From a bacterium (lineage in GTDB: Bacteria; Planctomycetota; Planctomycetia; Planctomycetales; Planctomycetaceae), in contig WGMU01000022.1 of assembly GCA_016124895.1 (NCBI GenBank), forward strand, positions 1 to 64,000: a DNA stretch of 64,000 bases, given 5' to 3'. Below the pieces are notes generated by a model that had not been told where the DNA came from, ran no database searches, and was given only the letters and a program-made list of their open reading frames with translations. This document shows, piece by piece, positions 54,581 through 61,977 of the stretch (the first letter of the stretch is position 1; each line of letters starts with the position of its first letter). The translations under genes were made by a program, and so were the position numbers.

Positions 54581-55837
54581 TCAGTAAAGCGGCAGAATCG
54601 TCATCGGCAGGTTGAGCCGCTTTCCACCGCGGATCAGATTGATCGTGACGCGGTCTCCGGCGACGTAGTGGCGTCGGACATAGATCTCGAAGTCGTAAGC
54701 CTCCATGTCGAGCTTGCGATCATCGAACCCGAGAATGATGTCGCCGGGTTTGACGCCGGCCGGCTGAGCCTGTCGGTGAATCTTCTCTCGATGCCGAAAT
54801 GCGAGTTGCGTTGGAGTCAGGCCGAGCTGCTTGCGTTCTTTCGCAGTCAGATCGGTGCCGTAAAGGCGTGGGAGGCCGACGTACTGCTGCAGCGACGGCC
54901 GCCAGGAAATGTCCGAGCGTCTCCAGTCGGCAGGCAGATTCAGTTCGCTGGTCATCTCGCGGCCAGCTCGTTGCCAGACGATCGAAATGCGGCCCTGCTG
55001 CGGTGACCTGTCGAGTGCGAACTGAGCATCGGCGATAGAACGCACGCGGAAGCCGTTCAGCGAGTCGATCAGGTCGTCGGTCTGCAGCCCTGATTGCTCA
55101 GCGGGCGAATCGGCCACAATCCGCGTGACTTCGTTGCCGCGATCGATGTTCAGCGAGAATCCGACATTTTCCGTTGGCGGATACCGGAACAGGTCCGACT
55201 GCTTCCAGACGCCTGTGGATTGAGCTTCCTCACGGAGAATCTCTTTGACGTCGTGGCAGTGAATGCAGCCGCGTCGCTCGCGCGAGGCTTCGAGATCGCG
55301 AATCCACAAAGGTTCGTGCTGCGGAGCGACCGGTTGTTCGGCGGCTGCAGGCACGCTGCGACTTCGGTGCAGAGTCTGCGCTGTCTGCATCGCGTATCGC
55401 AGTCCGGCCAGCGACTGTAGCGACTCGGCGCTCAGCGCGTTGCGGGCGCCGTAACGGCCGAGAATCTGCTGCTGTCCGTCGATGAAGAAGATCGCAAACG
55501 TCTGGTCGTAATCGAACTCGAAGATGCGCAGGTCAGAGTGCTCGATCTGGGTCAGGCGAACGAGAACGAAGTCCTCAGCGAGATCGCTGATCTGGTCGAG
55601 ACGAACAACCTGCTCGTCGAATTCACGGCAGTCCAGTCAGGGAACGCAGCGAAAAACCAGCATGATTGGCTTACTCTCCCGCTGAGCCGTCGCCAGAGCA
55701 CCGCGGTAATCGCCGGTCCAGAGACGCTCGGGATTACGTCGCGTCTCAGGCTGTGCAAACGAGGACGCCGGTGTGATCAGTAGAAAAGCAAACAGCAGGG
55801 CGAGCGGCAGTCCGCGCAGAATACGATCGAGAATCAT
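54581..55837 (-). CDS. Trx-like/PDZ selenoprotein candidate with in-frame UGA
   Basis: One frame from ATG 55837 to the stop at 54581 encodes 418 residues if the UGA at 55637-55639 is read as selenocysteine 67. A signal peptide covers about residues 1-28. A thioredoxin-like domain follows (RGALATAQRESKPIMLVFRCVP-U-LDCREFDE); the UGA falls in C64-x-x-U67-x-x-C70, where redox-active Cys is expected. IFEFDYDQTFAIFFIDG and QILGRYG continue the fold after the UGA. CIHCH at 191-195 is a haem c-type motif. PDZ domains cover about 223-300 and 350-412. A SECIS-like hairpin follows the UGA at 55600-55618. I recall a planctomycete Trx7/PDZ (seleno)protein family that fits. The gene lies 19 bases downstream of a DUF1501 gene. 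Read without recoding it would appear as two broken pieces. Confidence 0.8.
55600..55618 (-). promoter_or_regulatory. SECIS-like hairpin after the in-frame UGA
   Basis: Reading the minus strand, GACGAGC (19-25 bases after the UGA) pairs with GTTCGTC (31-37), giving seven pairs with one G-U, around the loop AGGTT. Bacterial SECIS elements have a short stem, a 4-6 base loop containing G and U (AGGUCU in E. coli fdhF), placed roughly 16-37 bases past the UGA. This matches all three points. It would bind SelB. Confidence 0.65.
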
Positions 55838-55856
55838 GATTCAGTGTATGGTGATC

Positions 55857-57239
55857 TTACGAGAACAGCTCGTCGATCGGACGGCCAGAAGGCAGCACCT
55901 TGATCGGACGACCGGCTCGATTGAGATAGTGCGTTTCGGTGTCGACGCCGACGTGCCGGTAAATCGTCGCGAGCACGTCCTGAGGCGTCTTCGGATTCTC
56001 CAGCGGGAAGGCCGCCTTCGAGTCCGAGGATCCGACAACTCGACCGCCCTGAACACCGCCGCCAGCGATTGCTGCTCCAAAAACGTTGGGATAATGATCC
56101 CGGCCAGCGTCCTTGTTGACGCGCGGCGTGCGGCCAAATTCGCCCCAGGCAACGACCAATGTCTTTTCCAGCAGGCCGCGCTGATCGAGATCCTCGATCA
56201 GCGCCGAGTATGCCTGATCGAACCGCGGCAGGAATCCGCGGCGCAGCGAATCGAAGCCCAGCACGTGCGTGTCCCACCAGCGGAGATCGACCGTGACCAG
56301 TCGGACGCCAGCTTCAACGAGTCGCCGCGCGAGCAGCATGCGCTGGCTCCAGGCCGGAGCACCGCAGCGGTTCGAGGCTCCGGGATCGAACCGCGGCATG
56401 AAACCGTACCGTTCCCGGATAGCCTGCGGTTCGGCGTCGAGATCGAAGGCGGCTCGCGCTCGGTCCGTCGAGAGCATCCGCCAGGCCATCTGCTGGAAGT
56501 TGTCCATCCCGTCCATCATTCCCGATTGATCGACGTTGCGTTTGAGCTGGTCGAAGCCGGTCAGCAGATCGCGGCGGTTGCCGAAGCGGTCGAGCGAAAT
56601 GCCGTCGGCGAGTGCGAAGTTCGGCACAGAGAACGGACCTTCGTTGGCCGGATCGTTGAGTGTCTCAAACGGACGGCAGGCGACGCCCAAATAGGCGGAG
56701 TCGGTGCCCGGCACCTGCCGCGGGATCATCACGTACGCCGGCAGTTCGGGCGTCAGATGCTGAAGCTGCTTCGCGACGATCGACCCGCAACTTGGATGAA
56801 TGTTCTCGTCGGGGTTTGTTCCGCGGTCGTAGCCCGTGAAGCAAATCTGGTCGGCGGCCGAATGTCCGGCGTCGTGGTGATGTAGACTGCGGAGGATCGA
56901 CCACTTGTCCTGAATCGCGGCGCAGTGTGGCAGCATGTCGGAGAGTTGAATCCCCGGCACGTTCGTACTCATCGTGCCGAACTCGCCGCGGTACTCGACC
57001 GGCGCCTGCGGTTTTGGATCCCACATGTCCTGATGCGCCGGTCCTCCGCGCATCCAGAGGATGATCACGGAGTTTTCCGTTTTCAATTCGCCACGCGCCG
57101 CTTCCGCTCGCAGTACGTCGGTCAGATTCAGCCCGCAACCGCCGAGCCCGAGCACTCCGGCTTTGAGAAACTCACGGCGACTGGAACCCAGCTTCCGGCG
57201 GAATTGGGAGCAGCCGGCGACAGAACGAGACTTTGACAT
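55857..57239 (-). CDS. DUF1501 family protein, Tat-exported
   Basis: A 460-residue protein from ATG 57239 (MSKSRSVAGC); the frame extends upstream to 57509 but that part is not protein-like and overlaps the promoter of the divergent dehydrogenase. The Tat signal is SSRREFLKAGVLGLGGCGLNL. SVIILWMRGGPAHQDMWDPKP, SLHHHDAGHSAADQICFTGY, WAWGEFGRTP-like VVAWGEFGRTPRVN and AGRDHYPNVF are the DUF1501 signature motifs. It belongs to the alkaline-phosphatase-like fold group with unknown substrate. The selenoprotein candidate follows 19 bases downstream, so they are probably co-transcribed; no DUF1549/1553 partner is adjacent, unlike the first DUF1501 gene in this window. Confidence 0.92.
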   Translation of the reverse strand: MSKSRSVAGCSQFRRKLGSSRREFLKAGVLGLGGCGLNLTDVLRAEAARGELKTENSVIILWMRGGPAHQDMWDPKPQAPVEYRGEFGTMSTNVPGIQLSDMLPHCAAIQDKWSILRSLHHHDAGHSAADQICFTGYDRGTNPDENIHPSCGSIVAKQLQHLTPELPAYVMIPRQVPGTDSAYLGVACRPFETLNDPANEGPFSVPNFALADGISLDRFGNRRDLLTGFDQLKRNVDQSGMMDGMDNFQQMAWRMLSTDRARAAFDLDAEPQAIRERYGFMPRFDPGASNRCGAPAWSQRMLLARRLVEAGVRLVTVDLRWWDTHVLGFDSLRRGFLPRFDQAYSALIEDLDQRGLLEKTLVVAWGEFGRTPRVNKDAGRDHYPNVFGAAIAGGGVQGGRVVGSSDSKAAFPLENPKTPQDVLATIYRHVGVDTETHYLNRAGRPIKVLPSGRPIDELFS

Positions 57240-57421
57240 GAGGGCAGGCCAGCGATGAGGAACGTTGGGGGGAGAGGGCGGGACAGGAATGCAGACGGAA
57301 ACCGTATCGAGCTGAAGTCGCTGGCGACAACAGGGATTCACTTTTCCCTGTCTCGATTCGCTCGACCGCGGTGATTCAAACTGCGACCCTATCAGTTTTT
57401 CGAGGTGTTTTTCGGTGGCTG

Positions 57422-57427
57422 TATACT
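57422..57427 (+). promoter_or_regulatory. Possible -10 box of the dehydrogenase gene
   Basis: TATACT lies 38 bases before ATG 57465 in the region divergent from the DUF1501 gene. The T-rich stretch about 17 bases upstream is a poor -35, so only the -10 match supports it. Confidence 0.3.
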
Positions 57428-57464
57428 GAACTGAAACATTGAGGAAGACGACAGGAAATCTGGA

Positions 57465-58271
57465 ATGCCAGAAAGCAGACCAACTGGAGCCGTCAGCTTT
57501 GATAACCACGGACGAGTGGTGCTTGTCAGTGGCGGGGCGATGGGGATTGGGCGTGCCATCTGTGAGGCATATTTCGAAAGCGGCGCGTCAGTCGTTTGCC
57601 TCGATGTCGACGTGGACGCGGCTGAGTCTCTGCCAGGGGAGATCGCGTTTGTGCGTGGTGATACTTCGGCCGAAGACGACTGTCGGAACGCGGTCGGGTT
57701 CGCTGTCGAGAAGTTCGGGACGATCGACGTGCTGGTGAACAACGCGGCGATTCAGCCAAATGCGTCCTACGTGCCGATGCACGAGTTTCCGACGGACTTG
57801 TGGGAGCGGATGGTCGGGATCAATTTCTCGGGATATGCGTTTCTCGCGAAGCACGGGCTGCCGGTGATGCTCGCTCAGCAGTCGGGCGTGATTGTCAACA
57901 TCGCCAGCGGACAGGGGCACAGGACGGCTCGCGAAGTGGCGGCGTATGGGCCGATCAAGGCCGCCAATCTGATGCAGACGAGGCAGTGGGGCGTCGAGTA
58001 CGCGCGGCAGGGGATTCGCGTTGTGTCAGTCTCGCCAGGCTGCATCAACACGCCGATGGTGCAGGCGACTTTGGCCGAGCAGGGCGGGGAAGCGAAGATC
58101 GCCAACCGGCATCCACTCGGCCGGATTGGCCAGCCGGAGGAAGTCGCGGCGGCCGTACTATTTCTGGCGAGTTCCGCGGCAGCGTTTGTGACTGGGACGG
58201 ATCTCGAAGTCGACGGCGGTCTCGGAGCCTTCGCGGCGTTTGCGGAACCGTATCCAATCACGGACCTGTAG
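57465..58271 (+). CDS. Short-chain dehydrogenase/reductase (SDR)
   Basis: A 268-residue classical SDR. The cofactor motif is SGGAMGIG at residues 22-29 (Ser in place of the usual Thr), CLDVDVDAAESL follows with Asp at the end of beta 2, suggesting NAD preference, and NNAA is present. The catalytic residues are S148, Y161 and K165 (YGPIK), and SVSPGCINTPM with GGLGAF closes the fold. The substrate is unknown. It is transcribed away from the DUF1501 gene and is followed after 35 bases by the SUI1-like gene, perhaps on one transcript. Confidence 0.92.
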   Translation: MPESRPTGAVSFDNHGRVVLVSGGAMGIGRAICEAYFESGASVVCLDVDVDAAESLPGEIAFVRGDTSAEDDCRNAVGFAVEKFGTIDVLVNNAAIQPNASYVPMHEFPTDLWERMVGINFSGYAFLAKHGLPVMLAQQSGVIVNIASGQGHRTAREVAAYGPIKAANLMQTRQWGVEYARQGIRVVSVSPGCINTPMVQATLAEQGGEAKIANRHPLGRIGQPEEVAAAVLFLASSAAAFVTGTDLEVDGGLGAFAAFAEPYPITDL

Positions 58272-58306
58272 GCCGGGCCGAGCGCAGCGTAACTCAAAGG
58301 GACACC

Positions 58307-58648
58307 ATGCGACTGTTTGAGGGAACCGAATTCGACCGGCCGCCGCGGTGTGAGCGATGCGGAGAACTCGAAGCGGACTGTCAGTGCCCGCCGGAAGCGA
58401 CGCCGCAGATTCCGCCCGGGAAACTGACCGCTCGGCTGGCGATCGAGAAGCGGAAGAAGGGGAAAGTCGTCACCGTCATTTACGGCCTGCCGGCTGAGGG
58501 TAACGATTTGCCGACATTGCTGACTCGGCTGAAGTCAGCGTGCGGAGCAGGGGGGACTCTTTCGGACGACGGCATCGAGATTCAGGGACGTCATCTGGAA
58601 CGGATTCGCGAATCACTCGAACAGATGGGCTATCGTGTGAGAGATTGA
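58307..58648 (+). CDS. SUI1/eIF1-like translation factor with N-terminal cysteine knuckle
   Basis: A 113-residue protein; AAAGGGA precedes ATG 58307. Residues 40-113 match the SUI1/YciH fold (RKKGKVVTVIYGLPAEG, LLTRLKSACGAGGTLSDDGIEIQGRH, ESLEQMGYRV), related to eukaryotic and archaeal translation initiation factor 1. The first 30 residues carry C15, C18, C25 and C27 (CxxC-x6-CxC), a probable zinc knuckle. YciH-type proteins influence start-codon choice, but their role in bacteria is poorly defined. Confidence 0.9.
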   Translation: MRLFEGTEFDRPPRCERCGELEADCQCPPEATPQIPPGKLTARLAIEKRKKGKVVTVIYGLPAEGNDLPTLLTRLKSACGAGGTLSDDGIEIQGRHLERIRESLEQMGYRVRD

Positions 58649-58933
58649 AAATACCGACAGCCGAGTTGTCAGCCTTACGCAACGCGAAGGGACACGCTGG
58701 CCGTTGACAGGCATTTTGCCGGCCCGATAGCTTCGCTCTGCGGTCGCGGCGAACCAGTCTACGGAGCCGCGAACTGTTCTTTTCGTCCGGCTGGCGATGG
58801 CCGGACAAGCTGACGCCCCGACGCGGCGTCGATCAGTTCCTTGTCCGTCCTTATTGTTTCCGAGCGGTGACTCAGCGGCGTACTTCTGCGGCGAGTCGTG
58901 ATACCGGCTCTGTCCAGCTACTGGAGTCCGTCC
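58649..58933. other. Intergenic region before the multihaem cytochrome
   Basis: About 285 bases without a recognisable gene. Frames crossing it are Arg-rich and unlike protein. It presumably holds the promoter for the cytochrome gene and the end of the SUI1 transcript; I saw no strong terminator or promoter. Confidence 0.4.
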
Positions 58934-61795
58934 ATGCCCGAGCCCCCTCTGCCGGAGCCGTCTGTGTCTTCTTCGACGTCGATTCTGCCGACTTCGACAT
59001 CGCCCCGCCGGTACACGCCGGCTGTGAGTCCGCGGTTGAAGAAACTGCTGTATGTCGTGTTTGGGCTGGTCGCTCTGCTGGTCGCCAATGCGGCCTATCT
59101 GTCGAGCATCACCGTCATGGAGTGGAGCAGCGGCGAGACATACCAGAACTATTTCTACCAGTACATGTTTCTGGCTCACCTGGTACTCGGGTTGCTGCTG
59201 GCCGTGCCGCTGGTCGTGTTTGGTACGGTTCACATGCTGGCCTCGAAGGATCGCCGAAACCGTCGGGCGGTCCGTATCGGGTACGTTCTGTTTGCGGCAT
59301 CAATCGTCGTGCTCGTCACGGGCGTTCTGCTGATGCGGATTGGCGGCTTCGATCTGAAGCAGCCGATGGCTCGCAGCACGGTCTACTGGCTGCATGTGAT
59401 CGTGCCGATCGTCGCCGCGTGGCTGTACTGGCTGCACCGGCTGGCAGGGCCGCGGATCAAGTGGCGGATTGGCCTGACGTATGGAGCATTCGTCGCGGCG
59501 GTCGTCGGAGGAATGGTCGTGTTTCACTCGGGCGACCCGCGTGGCTGGGGAGCGGTCGGTCCGGAATCCGGCGTCAAATACTTCGAGCCGTCGCTGGCCC
59601 GTACGTCGAGCGGCAACTTCATTCCAGCCCGCTCGCTGATGAACGACCAGTATTGCCTGAAGTGCCATGCCGACGTGCATGCCGGCTGGAAGGACAGCGT
59701 CCACCGCTTCAGTTCGTTCAACAATCCGCCGTACCTGGCCAGTGTGCAGGAAACCCGCGAAATCGCGCTGAAACGCGATGGCAACGTGCAGGCGTCCCGC
59801 TGGTGTGCCGGCTGTCATGATCCGGTGCCGTTCTTCAGTGGCGCATTCGACGATCCGAACTTTGACATGCTGAAGCACGCGACGTCGCAGGCCGGCATTA
59901 CATGCACCGTCTGCCACGCGATCACGAACGTGAACAGCAACCGCGGGAACGCCGACTATACGATCGAAGAGCCCCTGCATTACCCGTTCGCGTACAGCGA
60001 CAACGCCGTGCTGCAGTGGGTCAATAATCAACTCGTCAAGGCGAAGCCGTCGTTCCACAAGAAGACGTTCCTGAAGCCGCTGCACAAGACGGCCGAGTTC
60101 TGTTCCGGCTGCCACAAGGTGCATCTGCCGAAAGAGCTGAACCACTACAAGGAATTTCTCCGCGGGCAGAATCACTACGACCCGTATCTCTTCAGCGGTG
60201 TCTCCGGGCACGGAGCCCGCAGCTTCTATTATCCGCCGAAGGCTCAGCACAACTGCAACGGCTGTCACATGCCGTTGCAGGCTTCGGACGACTTCGGAGC
60301 GAAGTTTTTCGGCGACGCGAAGGAACTGAGCATTCACAGCCATCTGTTTCCGTCGGCGAATACGGGCATTGCCTGGCTGCGTGACCGGCCGGAAGTCATC
60401 GAGGCGCACCGGAAATTCAACGAGGGCGTGATACGCGTCGACATTTTCGGCGTCCGCGAGGGCGGCGAGATCGACGGTAAGCTGACCGCGCCCCTGCGAC
60501 CGGAGGTGCCGACACTCAAGCCAGGCTCGAAAGTGCTGCTCGAAACCGTTATCCGCACGCTGAAGATGGGCCACCTGTTTACTCAGGGCACCGTCGACTC
60601 GAACGAAGTCTGGCTCGACGTGACGGTCCGCAGCGGCGACCGGATCATTGGGCGCAGCGGAGCGATCGACGACGCACGACACCGTGAAGTCGATCCGTGG
60701 TCGCACTTCGTCAACGTCTTCATGCTCGACCGCGATGGCAACCGGGTCGACCGCCGCAACGCGCAGGACATCTTCACGCCGCTTTATAACCATCAGATTC
60801 CGCCGGGCGCCGGCCAGACCGTGCATTATGAGCTGCAGCTTCCAGACGAACTGGTCGCGCCGGTCACAGTCGAGTTGAAGCTCCAGTATCGGAAGTTTGA
60901 CCAGCGTTACATGGAAGTTGTCGCGGAGACGAATGCGAAGCTCGGGCGGATGATCCGAGGGCACAAACCCGGCCAGCCGTACGAAAACGAATTGCCGATT
61001 CTTACGCTGGCTGAAGACCGAGTGACGTTTCCGGTTGAAGGTGTCGAGACCGCCGTCGAAAACCCCGAGGTCAAGTTTCCGGTCTGGCAACGCTGGAACG
61101 ATTACGGCATCGGACTGCTGCTCAAAGGTAAGGCCGAACTGCGGCAGGCGACGGAGGCGTTTACCGAGGTCGAGAATCTGAATCGCTGGGACGGTCCGAT
61201 GAATCTCGCACGGGTTTACAACACGGAAGGCCGGCTCGCTGACGCTGTCGCGGCACTGCAGCGAGCGACGGCGTTTGAAAACGAGTCTGGCTATCCCCGC
61301 TGGACCTGGGCGTGGCTCAGCGGCGACGTCAACCGCCAGCAGGGACGACTGACCGACGCCGTCAACAACCTGCGCAGCGTGCTCGAAGACAGCACTCCGG
61401 ACATGCAGCAGCGAGAGTTTGACTTCAGCCTCGACATCAAGGTCATCAACCTGCTGGGGCAGACGTTGTTCGACCTTGGCCGACTGCGAGCCCGGCAGGG
61501 TCGCGAAGACGAAGCGCAGCAGCACTGGCAGGACGCGGTTGTTCAGTTTGAAAGGACCCTGACGATCGATTCCGAAGACGTCGCCGCCCACTTCAACCTG
61601 CAGCTTCTGTATGCGGAACTCGGTGACGAAGAAAAGTCGACCGAGCACGCGCGCCTGCACGCTCGTTACAAACCTGACGACAACGCTCAGGGCAGGGCGG
61701 TGCGTCTGGCTCGCGAGAAGTACCCGGCGGCGAATCACGCGGCCGAAGCAGTGGTGAAGTACCCACTGCAGCGCGAAGGAGCACCGGGACAGTGA
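58934..61795 (+). CDS. Membrane-anchored pentahaem c-type cytochrome with TPR-like C-terminus
   Basis: A 953-residue protein from ATG 58934, which has GGAG seven bases upstream; GTG 58898 is less likely. Four hydrophobic helices occupy about residues 35-60, 80-105, 115-135 and 150-200, with paired His residues that may bind haem b. Five CxxCH motifs follow at residues 241, 291, 324, 390 and 441 (CLKCH, CAGCH, CTVCH, CSGCH, CNGCH). A beta-rich part lies at about 500-690. The last 250 residues hold TPR-like repeats (AVAALQRATAFENES, AVVQFERTLTIDSEDVAAHFNLQLLYAELGDEEKS). It should move electrons between the membrane and the periplasm. The CRTAC1-type gene follows after 182 bases. Confidence 0.88.
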   Translation: MPEPPLPEPSVSSSTSILPTSTSPRRYTPAVSPRLKKLLYVVFGLVALLVANAAYLSSITVMEWSSGETYQNYFYQYMFLAHLVLGLLLAVPLVVFGTVHMLASKDRRNRRAVRIGYVLFAASIVVLVTGVLLMRIGGFDLKQPMARSTVYWLHVIVPIVAAWLYWLHRLAGPRIKWRIGLTYGAFVAAVVGGMVVFHSGDPRGWGAVGPESGVKYFEPSLARTSSGNFIPARSLMNDQYCLKCHADVHAGWKDSVHRFSSFNNPPYLASVQETREIALKRDGNVQASRWCAGCHDPVPFFSGAFDDPNFDMLKHATSQAGITCTVCHAITNVNSNRGNADYTIEEPLHYPFAYSDNAVLQWVNNQLVKAKPSFHKKTFLKPLHKTAEFCSGCHKVHLPKELNHYKEFLRGQNHYDPYLFSGVSGHGARSFYYPPKAQHNCNGCHMPLQASDDFGAKFFGDAKELSIHSHLFPSANTGIAWLRDRPEVIEAHRKFNEGVIRVDIFGVREGGEIDGKLTAPLRPEVPTLKPGSKVLLETVIRTLKMGHLFTQGTVDSNEVWLDVTVRSGDRIIGRSGAIDDARHREVDPWSHFVNVFMLDRDGNRVDRRNAQDIFTPLYNHQIPPGAGQTVHYELQLPDELVAPVTVELKLQYRKFDQRYMEVVAETNAKLGRMIRGHKPGQPYENELPILTLAEDRVTFPVEGVETAVENPEVKFPVWQRWNDYGIGLLLKGKAELRQATEAFTEVENLNRWDGPMNLARVYNTEGRLADAVAALQRATAFENESGYPRWTWAWLSGDVNRQQGRLTDAVNNLRSVLEDSTPDMQQREFDFSLDIKVINLLGQTLFDLGRLRARQGREDEAQQHWQDAVVQFERTLTIDSEDVAAHFNLQLLYAELGDEEKSTEHARLHARYKPDDNAQGRAVRLAREKYPAANHAAEAVVKYPLQREGAPGQ

Positions 61796-61810
61796 TGTCG
61801 CCAACACGTT

Positions 61811-61853
61811 CCAACGCTCTGCGTTGGACTGCCACAATGGACGCTTCGCGTCC
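61811..61853. repeat. Pair of short palindromes, REP-like
   Basis: CCAACGCTCTGCGTTGG (61811-61827) and GGACGCTTCGCGTCC (61839-61853) are inverted repeats lying 11 bases apart, followed by related CACGCAGAGCGAGG near 61880. They lie between the cytochrome and CRTAC1 genes and resemble short repeats of planctomycete intergenic DNA. They may end or stabilise the first transcript. Confidence 0.65.
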
Positions 61854-61977
61854 TCTGACCTGGGACGTCTCAACGCTTCCACGCAGAGCGAGGGAGCGAG
61901 AATTGACAGTCAGGGTGACTGTTCTGCTTTGAGTCATTGAACAACTTCAACGCTCGCAAGAGCAGGATCGATAAGCC

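Noticed and set aside
55637-55639. Reading the in-frame TGA as a simple nonsense mutation (pseudogene)
   Set aside because: The frame after it is intact for more than 350 codons with good domains, there is no second lesion, and the TGA is exactly at a redox-Cys position with a SECIS-like hairpin; it remains the main alternative.
59300-61882. An 860-codon open frame on the minus strand opposite the cytochrome gene
   Set aside because: It mirrors a gene with five haem motifs and TPR-like repeats, is Arg/Val/His-rich without motifs, and such antisense frames recur opposite nearly all genes here, a known effect of G+C-rich codon use.
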